A stretch of 64,000 nt of DNA, taken from NCBI RefSeq assembly GCF_024323335.1, contig NC_066581.1, forward strand, positions 350,490,409-350,554,408, written 5' to 3'. Source of the DNA: Lathyrus oleraceus (lineage: Eukaryota > Streptophyta > Magnoliopsida > Fabales > Fabaceae). The notes under the pieces are model-generated. The model was given only the letters and a program-made list of their open reading frames with translations, did no database searches and was not told where the DNA came from. This document shows positions 12,993 to 24,383 of the stretch, piece by piece. The first letter of the stretch is position 1; every line of letters begins with the position of its first letter. The translations under genes and the position numbers were made by a program.

Positions 12993-14246
12993 CCCATAGT
13001 GGTCGTGTTTTCTCGGCTCAGCCGAAATCCCATGAAGACGTCATGAAGAAAGATGTTGTCAATCATGCCGATCACGTGGGGACTTCTTCTTCGAATCAAT
13101 CTACTCCTATTGTGAAGGGTGTTGACCCTGCTGTTATCAAATCTGTTAAAACTCCTATCCTGGTTGGCCAGTCTAGCATGTTGAAAGAGGATGGTGATGA
13201 GATGTTGAGGCTCATCAAGAGGAGTGTGTACAATGTTGTGGAGCAATTACTTCAAACTCCATCAAAGATATTTGTCCTATCTTTGCTGATGAATTCAGAG
13301 CCACACCGTGAAGCGTTGCAAAGGGTGTTGGACGTGGCATACGTGGATCACGATGTCACGATTGAACAGTTTGATAGTATTGTTGCAAATATAACTGCCT
13401 GCAACAATTTGAGCTTCTGTGATGATGATCTTCCCGAAGAGGGAAAATACCACAATTTGGCTTTACATATCTCCATGAACTGTAAAGACAATGCCCTGTC
13501 CAATGTGTTGGTGGACACAGGGTCATCACTCAATGTATTGCCAAAGTCCACTCTTGCTAAAATTTCCTATCAGGGGCCTCCCATGAGGCAGAGTGGAGTG
13601 GTTGTAAAAGCTTATGATGGATCGCGTAAGACCGTGATTGGTGAATTAGACCTCCCAATCAAGATTGGACCTAGTGATTTCCATATCACTTTTCAGGTTA
13701 TGGACATACATCCGTCATACAACTCTTTACTTGGTAGACCATAGATTCACGAGGCAGGTGCCGTGACATCCACCCTACACCAAAAGTTGAAGTTCGTTAA
13801 GAACAAAAAGTTGGTGGTGATAGGTGGTGAGAAGGCTCTCTTGGTTAGCCATTTATCTTCATTTTCCTACATTGATGCTGAGGATGAGGTTGGAACTCCG
13901 TTCCAAGCCTTGTCTATTGCTGAGCCTTCTAGGAAAGGACTTTCTTCATTTGTCTCCTATAATGACGCGAAGTTGGCCATTGAGCGTGGTGCAACTACTG
14001 GTTTGGGGAAAATGATCAAGTTGGAAGATAATAAGTCCCGGGCTGGCATAGGGTATTCTTCCAGTGTTTCTAATGATCTTGGGCTATTTCAGAGTGGAGG
14101 TTTCATCCACAATGTTGAAGATCAGGAAGCTGCTGCCATCGTTGAAGAAGATGAAGAGGAAGACCTTGGCAACTTTGTCATACCCGGAGGAATCTGCAAT
14201 AATTGGGTCGCTGTTGATGCTCCAACAGTTATCCATAAGTCAACGT
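12993..14246 (+). pseudogene. pro: Ogre protease region, one in-frame stop
   Basis: The frame opens upstream at 12989 and includes the pepsin-like retroviral protease core: LVDTGSSLNVLPKSTL with the catalytic Asp in DTG (about 13514), then NSLLGRP near 13740. The TAG at 13742 stands where Trp is expected (GRP-stop-IH, TGG to TAG). The same frame continues for about 165 codons through an acidic region to IPGGICNNW and ends at TAA 14246-14248, which overlaps the splice donor at 14245. Protease would cut the Gag-Pol precursor. The region upstream (12993-13400) is a linker I cannot assign. Confidence 0.85.
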
Positions 14247-14515
14247 AATGTGTTCATTTTGTTTAAAAACCCTTCTCCCATTCCAAAAGGAGAAGTGAAG
14301 ACATTGTTTGCATAATTGATTAATACAATGATATTCATTCAATAATCGCATGTTAAATGTTTGTTTTTCAAATTATTTTTCATTTTTGCTTTTCGCATGA
14401 AATTGGTGATCACCATAAAACCCTAAAAAGAGAATAAAATCAATCTTTTCATCTGCATAATGATTTGCCTTGTTTGAATTCTGAAATCTCTTTTATATTC
14501 AAAATCATTATGCAG
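14245..14515 (+). other. Ogre intron between protease and RT
   Basis: The donor is AAC|GTAATG with the protease-frame stop TAA inside it. The acceptor is ATTATGCAG|GTTAATC. Removing 271 bp joins the two coding parts in frame (phase 2), giving Ser-Thr-Leu-Ile-Lys-Pro and reading on into the RT frame at 14517. An intron at this place is a known Ogre feature. The Tat element has an equivalent intron at 24141-24383 with the same phase and the same stop/donor overlap. Unspliced RNA would stop after protease; spliced RNA would encode the fusion to pol. Confidence 0.8.
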
Positions 14516-16615
14516 GTTAATCAAACCCATTGAACATAATGATCCAACACCATCTCCCAACTTTGAGTTCCCTGTATTTGAGGCAGAAGAAGATGATGTT
14601 GAAGAGATTCCTGATGAGATTACCCGTCTGCTTGAGCACAAGGAGAAGATCATTCGGCCACGTCTTGAGAATATGGAAACAATCAACTTGGGGTCTGAGG
14701 ATTGCATTCGTGAAGTGAAGATTGGGGCACTCCTTGAAGAGTTTGTTAAGAAGGGGTTGATTAAGTTGCTACGAGAATATGTCGACATCTTTGCCTGGTC
14801 GTATGAAGACATGCATGGTCTAGATACTGATATCGTGCAACATTTCTTGTCGTTGAAGCCTGAGTGTGTGCCTGTGAATCAAAAGCTCAGAAGAACATCC
14901 TGATATGGCAGTGAAGATTAAAGAAGAAGTTCATAAGCAAATTGATGCAGGGTTTCTGGTGACTTCTACATATCCTTAATGGGTGGCTAATATTGTGCCG
15001 GTACCTAAGAAAGACGGAAAATTTCGAATGTGTATGGATTACCGTGACTTGAATAAAGCTAGTCCGAAAGATGATTTTCCTCTACCACACATTGATATGT
15101 TGGTAGGCAATACGGCTAAATTCAATGTCTTTTCATTTATGGACGGATTTTCCGATTATAATCAGATCAAAATGGAACCCGAGGATATGGAGAAGACAAC
15201 ATTCATCACACCTTGGGGAACATTCTGTTATCGAGTGATGCCCTTCGGTTTGAAGAACGCCGGAGCCACGTATCAACGTGTTATGACTACCTTGTTTCAT
15301 GACATGATGCACAAAGAGATCGAGGTGTATGTCGACGATATGATTGCAAAGTCGAAAATGGAAGTTGAACATGTAGAACACTTGTTGAAGCTTTTCCAGC
15401 GTTTGAGGAAGTACAAACTCCACTTGAATCTGAACAAGTGTACATTTGGAGTCCAATCCAGCAAGTTGTTGGGATTTATTGTCAGCGAAAGAGGTATTGA
15501 AGTTCATCCTGCCAAGGTCAAAGTAATACAAGAGATACCTGCGCCCAAAACTGAGAAGCAAGTCCGAGGTTTTCTTGGCCGCTTGAATTACATTTCGAGA
15601 TTTATATCCCACATGATTGCCACATGTACGCCTATATTCAAGCTCCTCCAGAAAGATAAGCGTCATGATTGGACCGAGGATTGCCAAAAGGCCTTTGATA
15701 GTATGAAAGAGTATTTGTCTGAGCCTTTGATTCTGTCTCCGCCTGTTGAAGGAAGACCGTTGATTATGTACTTGACTGTGCTTGATGATTCCATGGGTTG
15801 TGTCCTTGGTCAGCAAGATGAATCAGGAAAGAAAGAATATGCAATATACTAATGGAGTAAGAAGTTCACCGACTGTGAGTCTCGGTACTCAATGCTTGAG
15901 AAGACATGATGTGCTTTGGCTTGGGCTGCTAAGCGCTTACGCCAGTATATGTTGAATCATACAACTTGGTTTATATCCAAAATGGACCCGATCAAGTATA
16001 TCTTTGAGAAGCCTGCTTTAATTGGGAGAATTTCCCGTTGGCAGATGTTGTTATCTGAGTATGATATTGAGTATCGAGCTCAAAAAGCTATTAAAGGTAG
16101 TATCTTGGCTGACCATTTGGCGCATCAACCAATTGAAGATTATCAGTCTGTGCAATACGACTTCCCTGATGAAGAGATTATGTATTTGAAGATGAAAGAT
16201 TGTGATGAGCCTACGCTCGATGAAGGGCCAGAGCCTGGTTCCCGATGGGGTATGGTGTTCGATGGCACTGTCAATCAGTATGGAAATGGTATTGGGGCAG
16301 TGATTATTACTCCTCAAGGCACACATTTTCCATTTACAACAAGGCTAACTTTCAAACGCACGAATAATATGGCAGAGTATGAGGCCTGTATTATGGGTTT
16401 GGAAGAATGTATTGATCTTAGGATCAAACATCTTGATGTTTATGGCGATTCGGCCCTTGTTGTTAATCAGATTAAGGGTGAATGGGATACGAATCAGCCC
16501 GGCCTCATCCCATATAGAGATTATGCAAGGAGGATTTCAACTTTCTTTACTAAAGTTGAATTTCATCATATTCCTCGAGATGAGAATCGGATGGCGGATG
16601 CTCTCGCTACGCTTG
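14516..16615 (+). pseudogene. pol: Ogre RT, RNase H and archaeal RNase H, with stops and a frameshift
   Basis: The exon opens with an acidic linker and a pre-RT segment (EYVDIFAWSYEDMHGLDTDI), then a 2-bp loss near 14894 shifts the frame. RT motifs follow: VPVPKKDGKFRMCMDYRDLN, FMDGFSDYNQI and YVDDM (about 15330), then the first RNase H, then a second archaeal-type RNase H with FDGTVN, TNNMAEYEA, GDSALVVNQ and DENRMADALA. Stops occur at 14977 (TAA), 15850 (TAA) and 15907 (TGA). The gene is broken at 16615 by the Tat insertion just after the last RNase H motif and resumes at 29037. The open frame seen past 16615 is only Tat LTR read-through. Confidence 0.9.
16611..16615. repeat. Target site duplication of the Tat element, left copy
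   Basis: GCTTG immediately before the LTR start TGTCGCAACC; the same five bases follow the other LTR at 29037-29041. Confidence 0.95.
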
Positions 16616-18461
16616 TGTCGCAACCTGAAAAATACAGTGTGCGAAAAAACAACCGGCGAAAGAAAATGACAGAAGAGTCGCCACAGTGCGTTATTTATCC
16701 CAAAGGAGGGAAAGGAAACGCTCGAAGTAAACCTGAAAAGAGGAAAGGACAAGACAGGGTCTCGCAACCAAATCTTGGGTTCGGGAGTCGGTTATGCGAA
16801 GGGAAGGTATTAGCACCCCTACGCATCCATAGTACTCTACGGGATCCACTTTTGTAGTTCTTGTCTAAAGGGTGTGAGTTTATCTTGTGTTGTTTACTAA
16901 AAAAAGGGGTTAAATGAAAATGACTCACGCGGATGTCGCATCCACTGCATACGTATCTCATATGAATATGAGAATCAGAGTCTTCCTAGCTCGGCTGACC
17001 TATGGGTTGGGGGGATGTGTGCTCGCTAAGACATCGCGTCTTATGCCTACGTATCTCATCTGGAATGAGAATCAGAGCAAGCCGTAGTTCGGCTAACTAC
17101 TGGGTTATGGATTGGGTTTTGGACGAACGACGTTACTACGCAATCTACCGGATTCTCAACCTTTGGAGACTTACTCGCCTGTAGTAGAAGGAGTAAATGT
17201 GTGTTTAGGAGAAGAAAAATCAATGAAGGGTCAGGGTTTGGGATGCTCATGCAAAAAGGCAGTCCTTGACGAAGGAACCTGTAAAAAAAAAATAAACACA
17301 CAAAAACATTGCCTCCTATCGAGGTCTTCCAACTAGGAAAGCAGTAAAATGCGGGAAAAATGTAAAAGTACCACGCGGATAAAGATCCGAAGTAACAGTA
17401 ATTAACGGAACAAAGAAACCCTGAGATCCTCCCAAGCTAACACCATCAAAGAAAGTGAGTCAGTACAGGTAATCGGAATGAAACTCCAGGGGGTATCCCA
17501 CAAATAAAGTGGAAAACCACGCAAGTTATCCCTGCAAAAGTCATGTGAGCCCTCACAAAAACTCAACAAACAGGTTAGAGACAAAAAAATAGGGTAATCA
17601 AGGGTTGCCCCCAAATCAAAATGTAACCACATGAATCATGCCATTAAAATTCACAAAAAAGACATGCATCAAAAGGGTATCAAATTCACCCACAATACCT
17701 CAAACATTCAGAGTATTAAAATTAAAGGCATAAAGATGATAGATATAGGGCAAACCTGATTGGAGAGATCGGTTGAAATCAAATAGCACGGCTGGATTTG
17801 CAAGCCAATGTTAGGGTTGGCTTGAGCTGAAAGTGTGTGAGTCAGAATGAACCTTTCAGAGTTGCCTGGAGGTAGCTCTGAACTCTGTTAGCTCTTCTCT
17901 CACTATCTTTTTCCCCAGGGTTCTTCTCTCACTATCTTTTTCCCAGACAGGGTAATAGGAATAGAATTTTGTTTCACTTAAACTCTGAATTTATAACCTG
18001 ACTTTTGTGGACCTGTGGGCTCAAATGAGAGAGGTCCAAGTCCAAGATTTTTTCTTTTATTTATTTATTTATTTATTTTATTTTATTTATTTTTTTCGTT
18101 TTTCGTTTTTTTTTTTCGTTTTTCGATTTTTTTTTTTTTCGTTTTTCGTTTTTTTTTTGCATAACACGTGGGCTTCGCCTAGCGAGCATGACAGCTCATG
18201 AACAAACCTTTGCTCCTTCAAGATTAACGTTTTGACTGACGAATAGACCCCTGTTGGAAGTAACTCAAGTCTTTCCCTTGTGTTGACTGATCATCTAAAT
18301 AGAACCCACAAAGTGTCCTGGATGATGTTCAAGCTTCTTGGATCCGATTCCGATTGCCATGATGAAATGCAAATGCTAAATGACCTAAAAAATGAATGCA
18401 TGCATGAGGTATAAAGTGTATGCTTCCAGGAAAAATGAAGGGTAAATTTTGGGGTATTACA
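16616..18461 (-). repeat. Tat 3' LTR (1846 bp)
   Basis: On the element strand it starts TGTAATACCCC and ends GGTTGCGACA. It matches 27231-29036 almost base for base. The main difference is the low-complexity tract near 18045-18160 (ATTT units and T runs with TTTCG), about 40 bp longer here. Small frames in it are accidental. Confidence 0.95.
17989..17995 (-). promoter_or_regulatory. Candidate TATA box in Tat 3' LTR
   Basis: GGTTATAAATT on the minus strand; the same word recurs in the other LTR at 28603-28609. No experimental support is visible. Confidence 0.4.
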
Positions 18462-18475
18462 GTTGCCCCTATTCA
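18462..18475 (-). promoter_or_regulatory. Polypurine tract of the Tat element
   Basis: On the minus strand TGAATAGGGGCAAC abuts the LTR start TGTAATACCCC. The Ogre PPT at 33871 shares the AATAGGGGCA core. It would prime plus-strand DNA synthesis. Confidence 0.75.
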
Positions 18476-18594
18476 ATCAACTGGAGACCTGGAAAGAAGA
18501 TAGCAGCGACTTTCGTGCTTTCAAGGTATCAAGGGATTGAATACAATAAAAGCCCGAAAATTTGCACTGAAGTGAAGTGAAGTAACAATGCCTG

Positions 18595-19830
18595 TCAAAA
18601 TCGGCAAAGAGGTGGTCTTGAAAGAAGAATCCGTCTGGTACGGCGAAAGTCAGTCTGAATACCGAAAAAGAATGTTAACCTGGATACCAAAATAAATGGT
18701 AACACAGAAATAACCATGGCCTGAATGCCGCTCATCAGTCTGAATACTGGAAATGACTTCGATCTAAACATCGGGAGATATGAGATTATTAATATCGGTC
18801 TGAACACCGAGAGGCTGGCCTGAATGCCACAAGTTGCGTCGACCTGAACGTCGGAAACTTCTTCGATCTGAACATCGGAAAATTGGCCTAGATGCCACAA
18901 GTTGCATCGACCTGAATGTCGGAAACTTCTTCGATCTGAACATCGAAAAACTGGCCTGAACGCCACAAGTTGCATCGACCTGAACGTCGGAAACTTCTTC
19001 GATCTGAACATCGGAAAATTGGCCTGAACGCCACAAGTTGCATCGACCTGAATGTTGGAAACTTCTTCGATCTGAACATCGGAAAACTGGCCTGAACGCC
19101 ACTTCGGTCTGAATACCGGAAACTTCATGCCTGTCAGCATCGGCAGAAATAGGGAACGATAATAGAGGCGGCGCATGGGCCAATGACACTTGCTAGGGAT
19201 AACAAAGGTAAGTCATGAACAATCTTCAGTCTGAGTACTGGAAACAACTTCTGGCTTATCACTTGGGATACCGAGAATGTTTTATGCTTACATGCGTATG
19301 TTTGAATTTTTCAATGGCGTAATGCTCCATGAAAATGGAAATGCTACGCGATTTTGGAGGATGCAATGCAATATGATTCTACATGCAGGGATGCGAAATG
19401 CTGGGTAGAATGCCAAGCTGAGGCAAGGGGATCTGCTGGGGAAATGATCACCATCTTCTGGACCCTGGAAAGGCTGCTGGAGATGCACAGCGCAAAGAAT
19501 CCTGTGGGAAAATGACCCGCCACATGGTGTTCTAGCAATGACGAAATACCAAGATTCTGACTGGGGAGAGAACGGCACTGAAAACCTGCTGTTGGGGAAA
19601 GCGATAGTGGTTCTGGAAACCACGATCTGCGAGAGATGACTCAGCAGGGGAAGCAAACACCGATACGGTAACGAGGTTCTGCTTCAAGGAAAGAAACCAT
19701 GGATCTGGCATTGGGATTATCGATCTGGCATCGAACCCTAAGGAGCAACCGCTTCTGCTGGGAAGATACAGTCTGGCGCTGTCAACTCCGCTGGGGGTAT
19801 ATAGTCTGACACTGTCAACTCTACTGGGGA
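18595..19830 (-). repeat. Hairpin repeat region of the Tat 3' UTR
   Basis: This region consists of short units in which a CTGAA(C/T)-type loop (plus-strand reading) is flanked by complementary arms that differ from unit to unit: CAGT..ACTG, CGAT..ATCG, CGGT..ACCG, TGGC..GCCA, CGAC..GTCG. Looser members with CTGGC loops continue to about 19830 (CGAT..ATCG near 19721). Minus-strand frames of 141 and 193 codons here are by-products of the repeat, because the 68-bp period is not a multiple of three. Confidence 0.8.
18817..19100 (-). repeat. 68-bp tandem repeat, four copies plus a partial one
   Basis: Copies begin at 18817, 18885, 18953, 19021 and 19089 (partial). Each 68-bp unit contains three hairpins in the order TGGC..GCCA, CGAC..GTCG and CGAT..ATCG around the loop CTGAAC. 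Copies differ by a few transitions. It lies in the untranslated 3' part of Tat. Confidence 0.92.
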
Positions 19831-20000
19831 GTGTATAATCTGAAACCACTGCTTGGGGGGAGGTACAGTGGTGAGAACCTGCTGGGGATTGAAGAATCCA
19901 ACGCTCTGATCAGCTCTGCAGGGATAAGATACCGAATTCGTCTGTTGCGGGGAAAACATTCACGATCATCTGCAGGGGATTTTAAGGAAATACCCCGAGG
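19390..20000 (-). repeat. Degenerate anti-PBS-like motifs in the Tat 3' UTR
   Basis: On the element strand, TTTCCCCAGCAGAT (19431-19444), TTCCCAGCAGAAG (19752), ACCCCCAGCGGAGTT (19784), TCCCCAGTAGAGTT (19817), TCCCCAGCAGGT (19877) and weaker forms recur every 30-100 bp. They resemble the complement of the PBS (TCCCCAGCAGAGTCGCCA), that is the 3' end of the primer tRNA. The function is unknown. Bases 20000-20440 show nothing I can name. Confidence 0.6.
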
Positions 20001-20460
20001 GTACCTGTCCTGAATAGACGATCCAAAGCACTTAAAATTTACAGCAATTTTAAATTTTTATTAAGCATGTACCTGTAAAGCTCTTATGTGTCATGATGCA
20101 ATGTTTATCAAAAAATTCGGACGTCATTTTTGCAAACAAAACAGAAAAATGAAAATGAAAACAGAGATATACTAAATAACATGATTTTATTGATTCAACA
20201 GCCTCTGAAAGGCATTTACATCAGGAAGCAATCCCTGGAAAGAGGTAATCGCACAACAGATAAAAACAGACATTAATCTAATGGCAATGTGAAATGGATT
20301 TCTATTGGATTCCAATTCTGCTATGACTTGCTCGTCTTCAAGATCCTCCAGATGATCAGCTTTCTGAAAGAGTGATTGGACTGTTTCCTATCCTTCAAAA
20401 GTTTTCAGTCATTGACACGAGATGAGATTCATAACTACTCAGAACGCAGTCATTCGCTTA

Positions 20461-20665
20461 ATCCCTAACTTTTGCCTGGATCGCCCTTTTCGGGTTTTCA
20501 ATCCACCGGGATACCCATTTTTGCCTAAGTTGCCTTTTCAGGTTTTCAACTTACCGGGTGTACAATCTTTTCACTTTTAATCCCTAATTTTTGCCCGAAC
20601 CTTTTTCATTTTCATGGTTCGTCGGGATGCCCATTTTTGCCTGGACTACTCTTTTTATTGTCCAG
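20461..20665 (-). repeat. Post-integrase hairpin array of Tat (four units)
   Basis: Four units have arms TGGAT..ATCCA (20477/20501), TAAGTTG..CAACTTA (20526/20547), CGAACC..GGTTCG (20596/20616) and CTGGAC..GTCCAG (20641/20660). The first two also have an inner stem of three pairs capped by GAAA or GAAAA on the element strand. Units are joined by GGCAAAAA. An equivalent array lies at 30421-30580 in the Ogre, also straight after pol. Confidence 0.75.
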
Positions 20666-20675
20666 CGGGTCTATT

Positions 20676-23600
20676 TCATGCGAAGTATTTTTTAACTGCG
20701 TCTGAGTTCACCGGGGAAGTGAAGTTTTCACCATCCATCGTTGCAAGCATTAAGGCCCCACCATCAAAAACCTTGGTGACAATATATGGTCCATCATAGT
20801 TAGGAGTCCACTTGCCCCTGTGATCTGTCTGAGGAGGAAGGATCCTTTTCAACACCAAATCTCCGACTTGGAAGCATCGAGGACACACTTTCTGATCAAA
20901 GGCTCTCTTCATCCGACTTTGATACAACTGCCCATGACAAATGGCTGCCATTCGCTTCTCTTCGATAAGACTCAACTCATTGAACCTTGTCCGAATCCAT
21001 TCAACTTCTTCTAACTTGACATCCAACAGGACTCTTAGAGAAGGAATCTCCACTTCAACAGGTAGGATTGCTTTCATACCATACACAAGGGAGTAAGGGG
21101 TTGCCCCGGTCGATGTACGTACTGAAGTACGGTACCCATGCAAGGCGAAGGGTAGCATCTCATGCCAATCTCTGTACGTAACGACCATCGTCTGCACAAT
21201 CTTCTTTATGTTCTTATTTGCCGCTTCAACAACACCGTTCATCTTAGGGCGGTAAGGGGAAGAATTGTGATGTTGAATGTTGAAGCTCTAGCACAACTCC
21301 TTCATCATTTTGTTGTTGAGATTAGAACCATTATTAGTAATGATTCTTTCGGGAATCCCATAGCGACAAATGATTTCTTTCTTGATGAATCGGGCAACCA
21401 CATGTCTGGTGACCTTCGCAAATGACGCTGCTTCGACCCACTCGGTGAAATAGTCCATGGCAACAAGGATGAAGCGATGCCCATTGGAGGCGGTCGGCTC
21501 AATCTTTCCAATCATATCGATGCCCCACATAGCAAAAGGCCACGGCGAAGACATCACATTCAAAGGATTTGGCGGCACATGTACCTTATCAGCATAAATC
21601 TGGCATTTATGGCACTTCCGAGCATATTTGAAACAAGCAGATTCCATGGTCATCCAGTAATAACCTGCTCTCAACAATTTCTTAGCCATTGCATGTCCTC
21701 CGGCATGAGTACCGAAGGAGCCTTCACGAACTTCCTGCATTAACATGTCTGCTTCGTGTCTATCCACGCATCTGAGCAAAACCATGTCGAAGTTCCTCTT
21801 ATACAGAACATCATCTTTGTTCAAGAAGAAACTGCCTGCCAATCTTCTCAAAGTCTTTCTATCATTGTTGGATACCCCTGCAGGGTACTCTTGATTCTTC
21901 AGAAAGCACTTGATGTCGTGATACCAGGGCTTGTCATCAACTACCAGTTCAGCAGCAAACACATATGTGGCCCTATTAAGGCGCATCACGTCGATCTTGG
22001 GAGCATGGTTCCAATGGATCACCGTGATCATGGAGGATAGAGTAGCAAGATCATCTGCCATTTGGTTCTCATCACGAGGTATATGGTACAGCTTTACTGT
22101 TGTGAAGAAAGTCAACAGTCTTCTCGTGTAATCTCTGTAGGGGACCAGAGTAGGCTGAAGAGTGTTCCAATCACCATTCACTTGATTGATTACCAGAGCT
22201 GAATCTCCGAAGATGTCCAAAGTCTTGATTCTCAAATCAATGGCTTGCTCAATACCCAAGATACAGGCTTCATACTCAGCTTCATTATTGGTGCACTCGA
22301 AAGTCAGACGAGCGGTGAAAGGCATGTGGGCACCTTTCGGAGTTGTAATGACATCACCAATTCCACTTCCTCTGGCGTTGACGGCCCCATCAAACATTAA
22401 AATCCACTTTTCGTCTGGATCAGGTCCCTCTTCAACAACTGGCTCTTCACAGTCTTTCATCTTGAGGAACATGATGTCTTCATATGGAAAATCAAACTTC
22501 ATCGGCTCATAATCTTCAACCGGCTGTTGAGCAAGATGGTCTGACAGAATACTCCCCTTGAGGGCTTTCTGGGAAGTATACTGGATGTCGTACTCTGTCA
22601 GTACCATTTGCCAACGAGCAACTCTTCCGGTGAGAGCTGGCTTCTCAAATATATACTTGACTGGATCCATTCTGGAGATCAGTAAGGTTGTGTGAGACAG
22701 CATGTATTGTCTCAATCGCTTAGCAGCCCATGCAATTGCACAACATGTTTTTTCAAGTATTGAGTATCTCGACTCGCAATCTGTGAATTTCTTACTCAGG
22801 TAGTAGATGGCATGCTCTTTCCTACCTGTCTCGTCGTGTTGACCGAGAACACAACCCATGGAATTGTCTAGTACTGTCAAATACATAATCAGCGGTCTCC
22901 CTAGGACCGGAGGCACAAGGATAGGAGGATTCTGCAAATGCTCTTTTATCTTCTCGAACGCCCTTTGACAATCATCATTCCACCTAATAGCTTGATCTTT
23001 TCTCAACAATTTGAGTATTGGCTCACACATGGCTGTTAGGTGAGAGATGAACCTTGCAATGTAGTTCAACCTCCCTAAGAAACCACGGACTTGTTTCTCT
23101 GTTCTTGGCTCAGGCGTTTCCTGTATCGCTTTCACTTTGGCCGGATCCACCTCAATCCCTTTTCCGCTAACAACAAAACCCAGTAGTTTTCCAGATCTCA
23201 CCCCAAAAGTACACTTGTTCGGATTAAGCCTCAACTTGAATTTCCTCAAACGCTCAAACAGTTTCTGCAAATTCACCAAATGTTCTTCTTCTGTCTGAGA
23301 TTTGGCAATCATATCATCAACATAAACCTCGATTTCATGATGAATCATATCATGGAACAGAGTCACCATCGCTCGCTGATATGTTGCTCCGGCATTTTTC
23401 AGACCAAACGGCATCACCTTGTAGCAGAAGGTGCCCCATGGGGTTATGAATGTTGTCTTCTCCATGTCTTCTGGTGCCATCTTAATTTGATTATAACCAG
23501 AAAAGCCATCCATGAAGGAGAATACCGAGAACTGAGCCGTGTTATCCACCAAAACGTCAATGTGAGGTAAGGGGAAATCATCTTTAGGACTAGCCCTGTT

Positions 23601-24140
23601 CAGATCTCGGTAGTCAACACACATCCGTACCTTTCCATCCTTCTTAGGTACCGGAACGATATTTGTAACCCATGGCGGATAATTTGTGACTGCTAGAAAC
23701 CCTGCATCCAACTGTTTTTTCACTTCTTCCTTTATCTTGACAGCCATTTCTGGTCTTGTTCTTCTGAGCTTCTGCTTGACCGGAGGACAACCTTCTTTGA
23801 GCGGCAAGCGATGTACCACGATGTCTGTGTCAAGTCCTGATAAGACCAAGCGAAGATGTCAACATACTCTTGCAGCAATTCAATCAACCCCTTATTCACA
23901 TTGTCTTCCAAAGCAGCCCCTATCTTGATTTCTCTCTTGGCGTCCTCGGTGCCGAGATTAATCACTTTAGCAGACTCTTGATGCAGTTGAATGACCCTTT
24001 CCTCTTGTTTTAATAACCTGGTAAGTTCTTCAGGGAGTTCACAGTCTTCATCACCCTCTTCTTCAGCTTGAAAGATTGGATTTTCAAAGTCGAAGCGAGC
24101 CATAGCAGAACCGTTATCAATAGGATCCGGTGATGTGCAT
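20676..24140 (-). pseudogene. pol: Tat pol exon: RT, RNase H, archaeal RNase H, integrase
   Basis: The exon starts at the splice acceptor (24141) with CTSPDPIDNGSAMARFD. A short deletion near 23838-23850 shifts the frame, and the rest is one frame to 20676 except a TAG at 21288. Motifs in order: VPVPKKDGKVRMCVDYRDLN, FMDGFSGYNQI, YVDDM, first RNase H, archaeal RNase H (FDGAVN, TNNEAEYEA, GDSALVINQ, DENQMADDLA), HKCQIYAD of the integrase zinc-binding part, WGIDMIG (first Asp), TNNGSN and VVEAANKN (Glu). The second catalytic Asp of integrase is Asn here (21333-21335), while the Ogre keeps TDNGSN. The C-terminal chromatin-contact region ends SDAVKKYFA. It encodes the replication enzymes but is doubly inactivated. 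Confidence 0.92.
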
Positions 24141-24383
24141 CTGCATGAGTGGTGGTATGTGCTTATGAGTGTGAAAAAAAAAGTGGAAACTAAACAAAAC
24201 ATTGCCATTTTTTTTGAAAAACTGCAAAAATAGAAAGACAGGGAACGAAATATTTGAATGCAAAAAGACGTCCTTTATTTATGATAAAAAATGCAAGTGT
24301 CACATAGATGAGCCCTACAATGAGTCATTACGCCCTGGCGGAACGTAATACTTGGATATGCATGAATAAACAAAGAAAATTAC
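24141..24383 (-). other. Tat intron between gag and pol
   Basis: On the element strand the donor is GGAGGA|GTAATT with the gag stop TAA (24380-24382) inside it, and the acceptor is CACTCATGCAG|ATGCACA. The 243-bp removal joins GA to A, giving Glu-Cys-Thr-Ser-Pro in the frame of the pol exon. A pyrimidine-rich stretch with T runs precedes the acceptor. It matches the Ogre intron (14245-14515) in place, phase and stop/donor overlap. I infer that splicing controls the gag to pol ratio. Confidence 0.75.

Noticed and set aside
16616..16857. Extension of the Ogre RNase H frame to 16857
   Set aside because: The last 80 codons are Tat LTR sequence after the insertion point; the true gene resumes at 29037.
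18817..19100. Regular repeats that could suggest a CRISPR-like array
   Set aside because: The repeats are directly adjacent with no unique spacers, and the DNA is a plant retrotransposon 3' UTR.
18595..19189. Minus-strand frames of 193, 141 and 63 codons with repeated peptide (FRSKKFPTFRSMQLV and similar)
   Set aside because: They are the 68-bp tandem repeat read in three frames; 68 is not a multiple of three, so the same peptides appear in turn.
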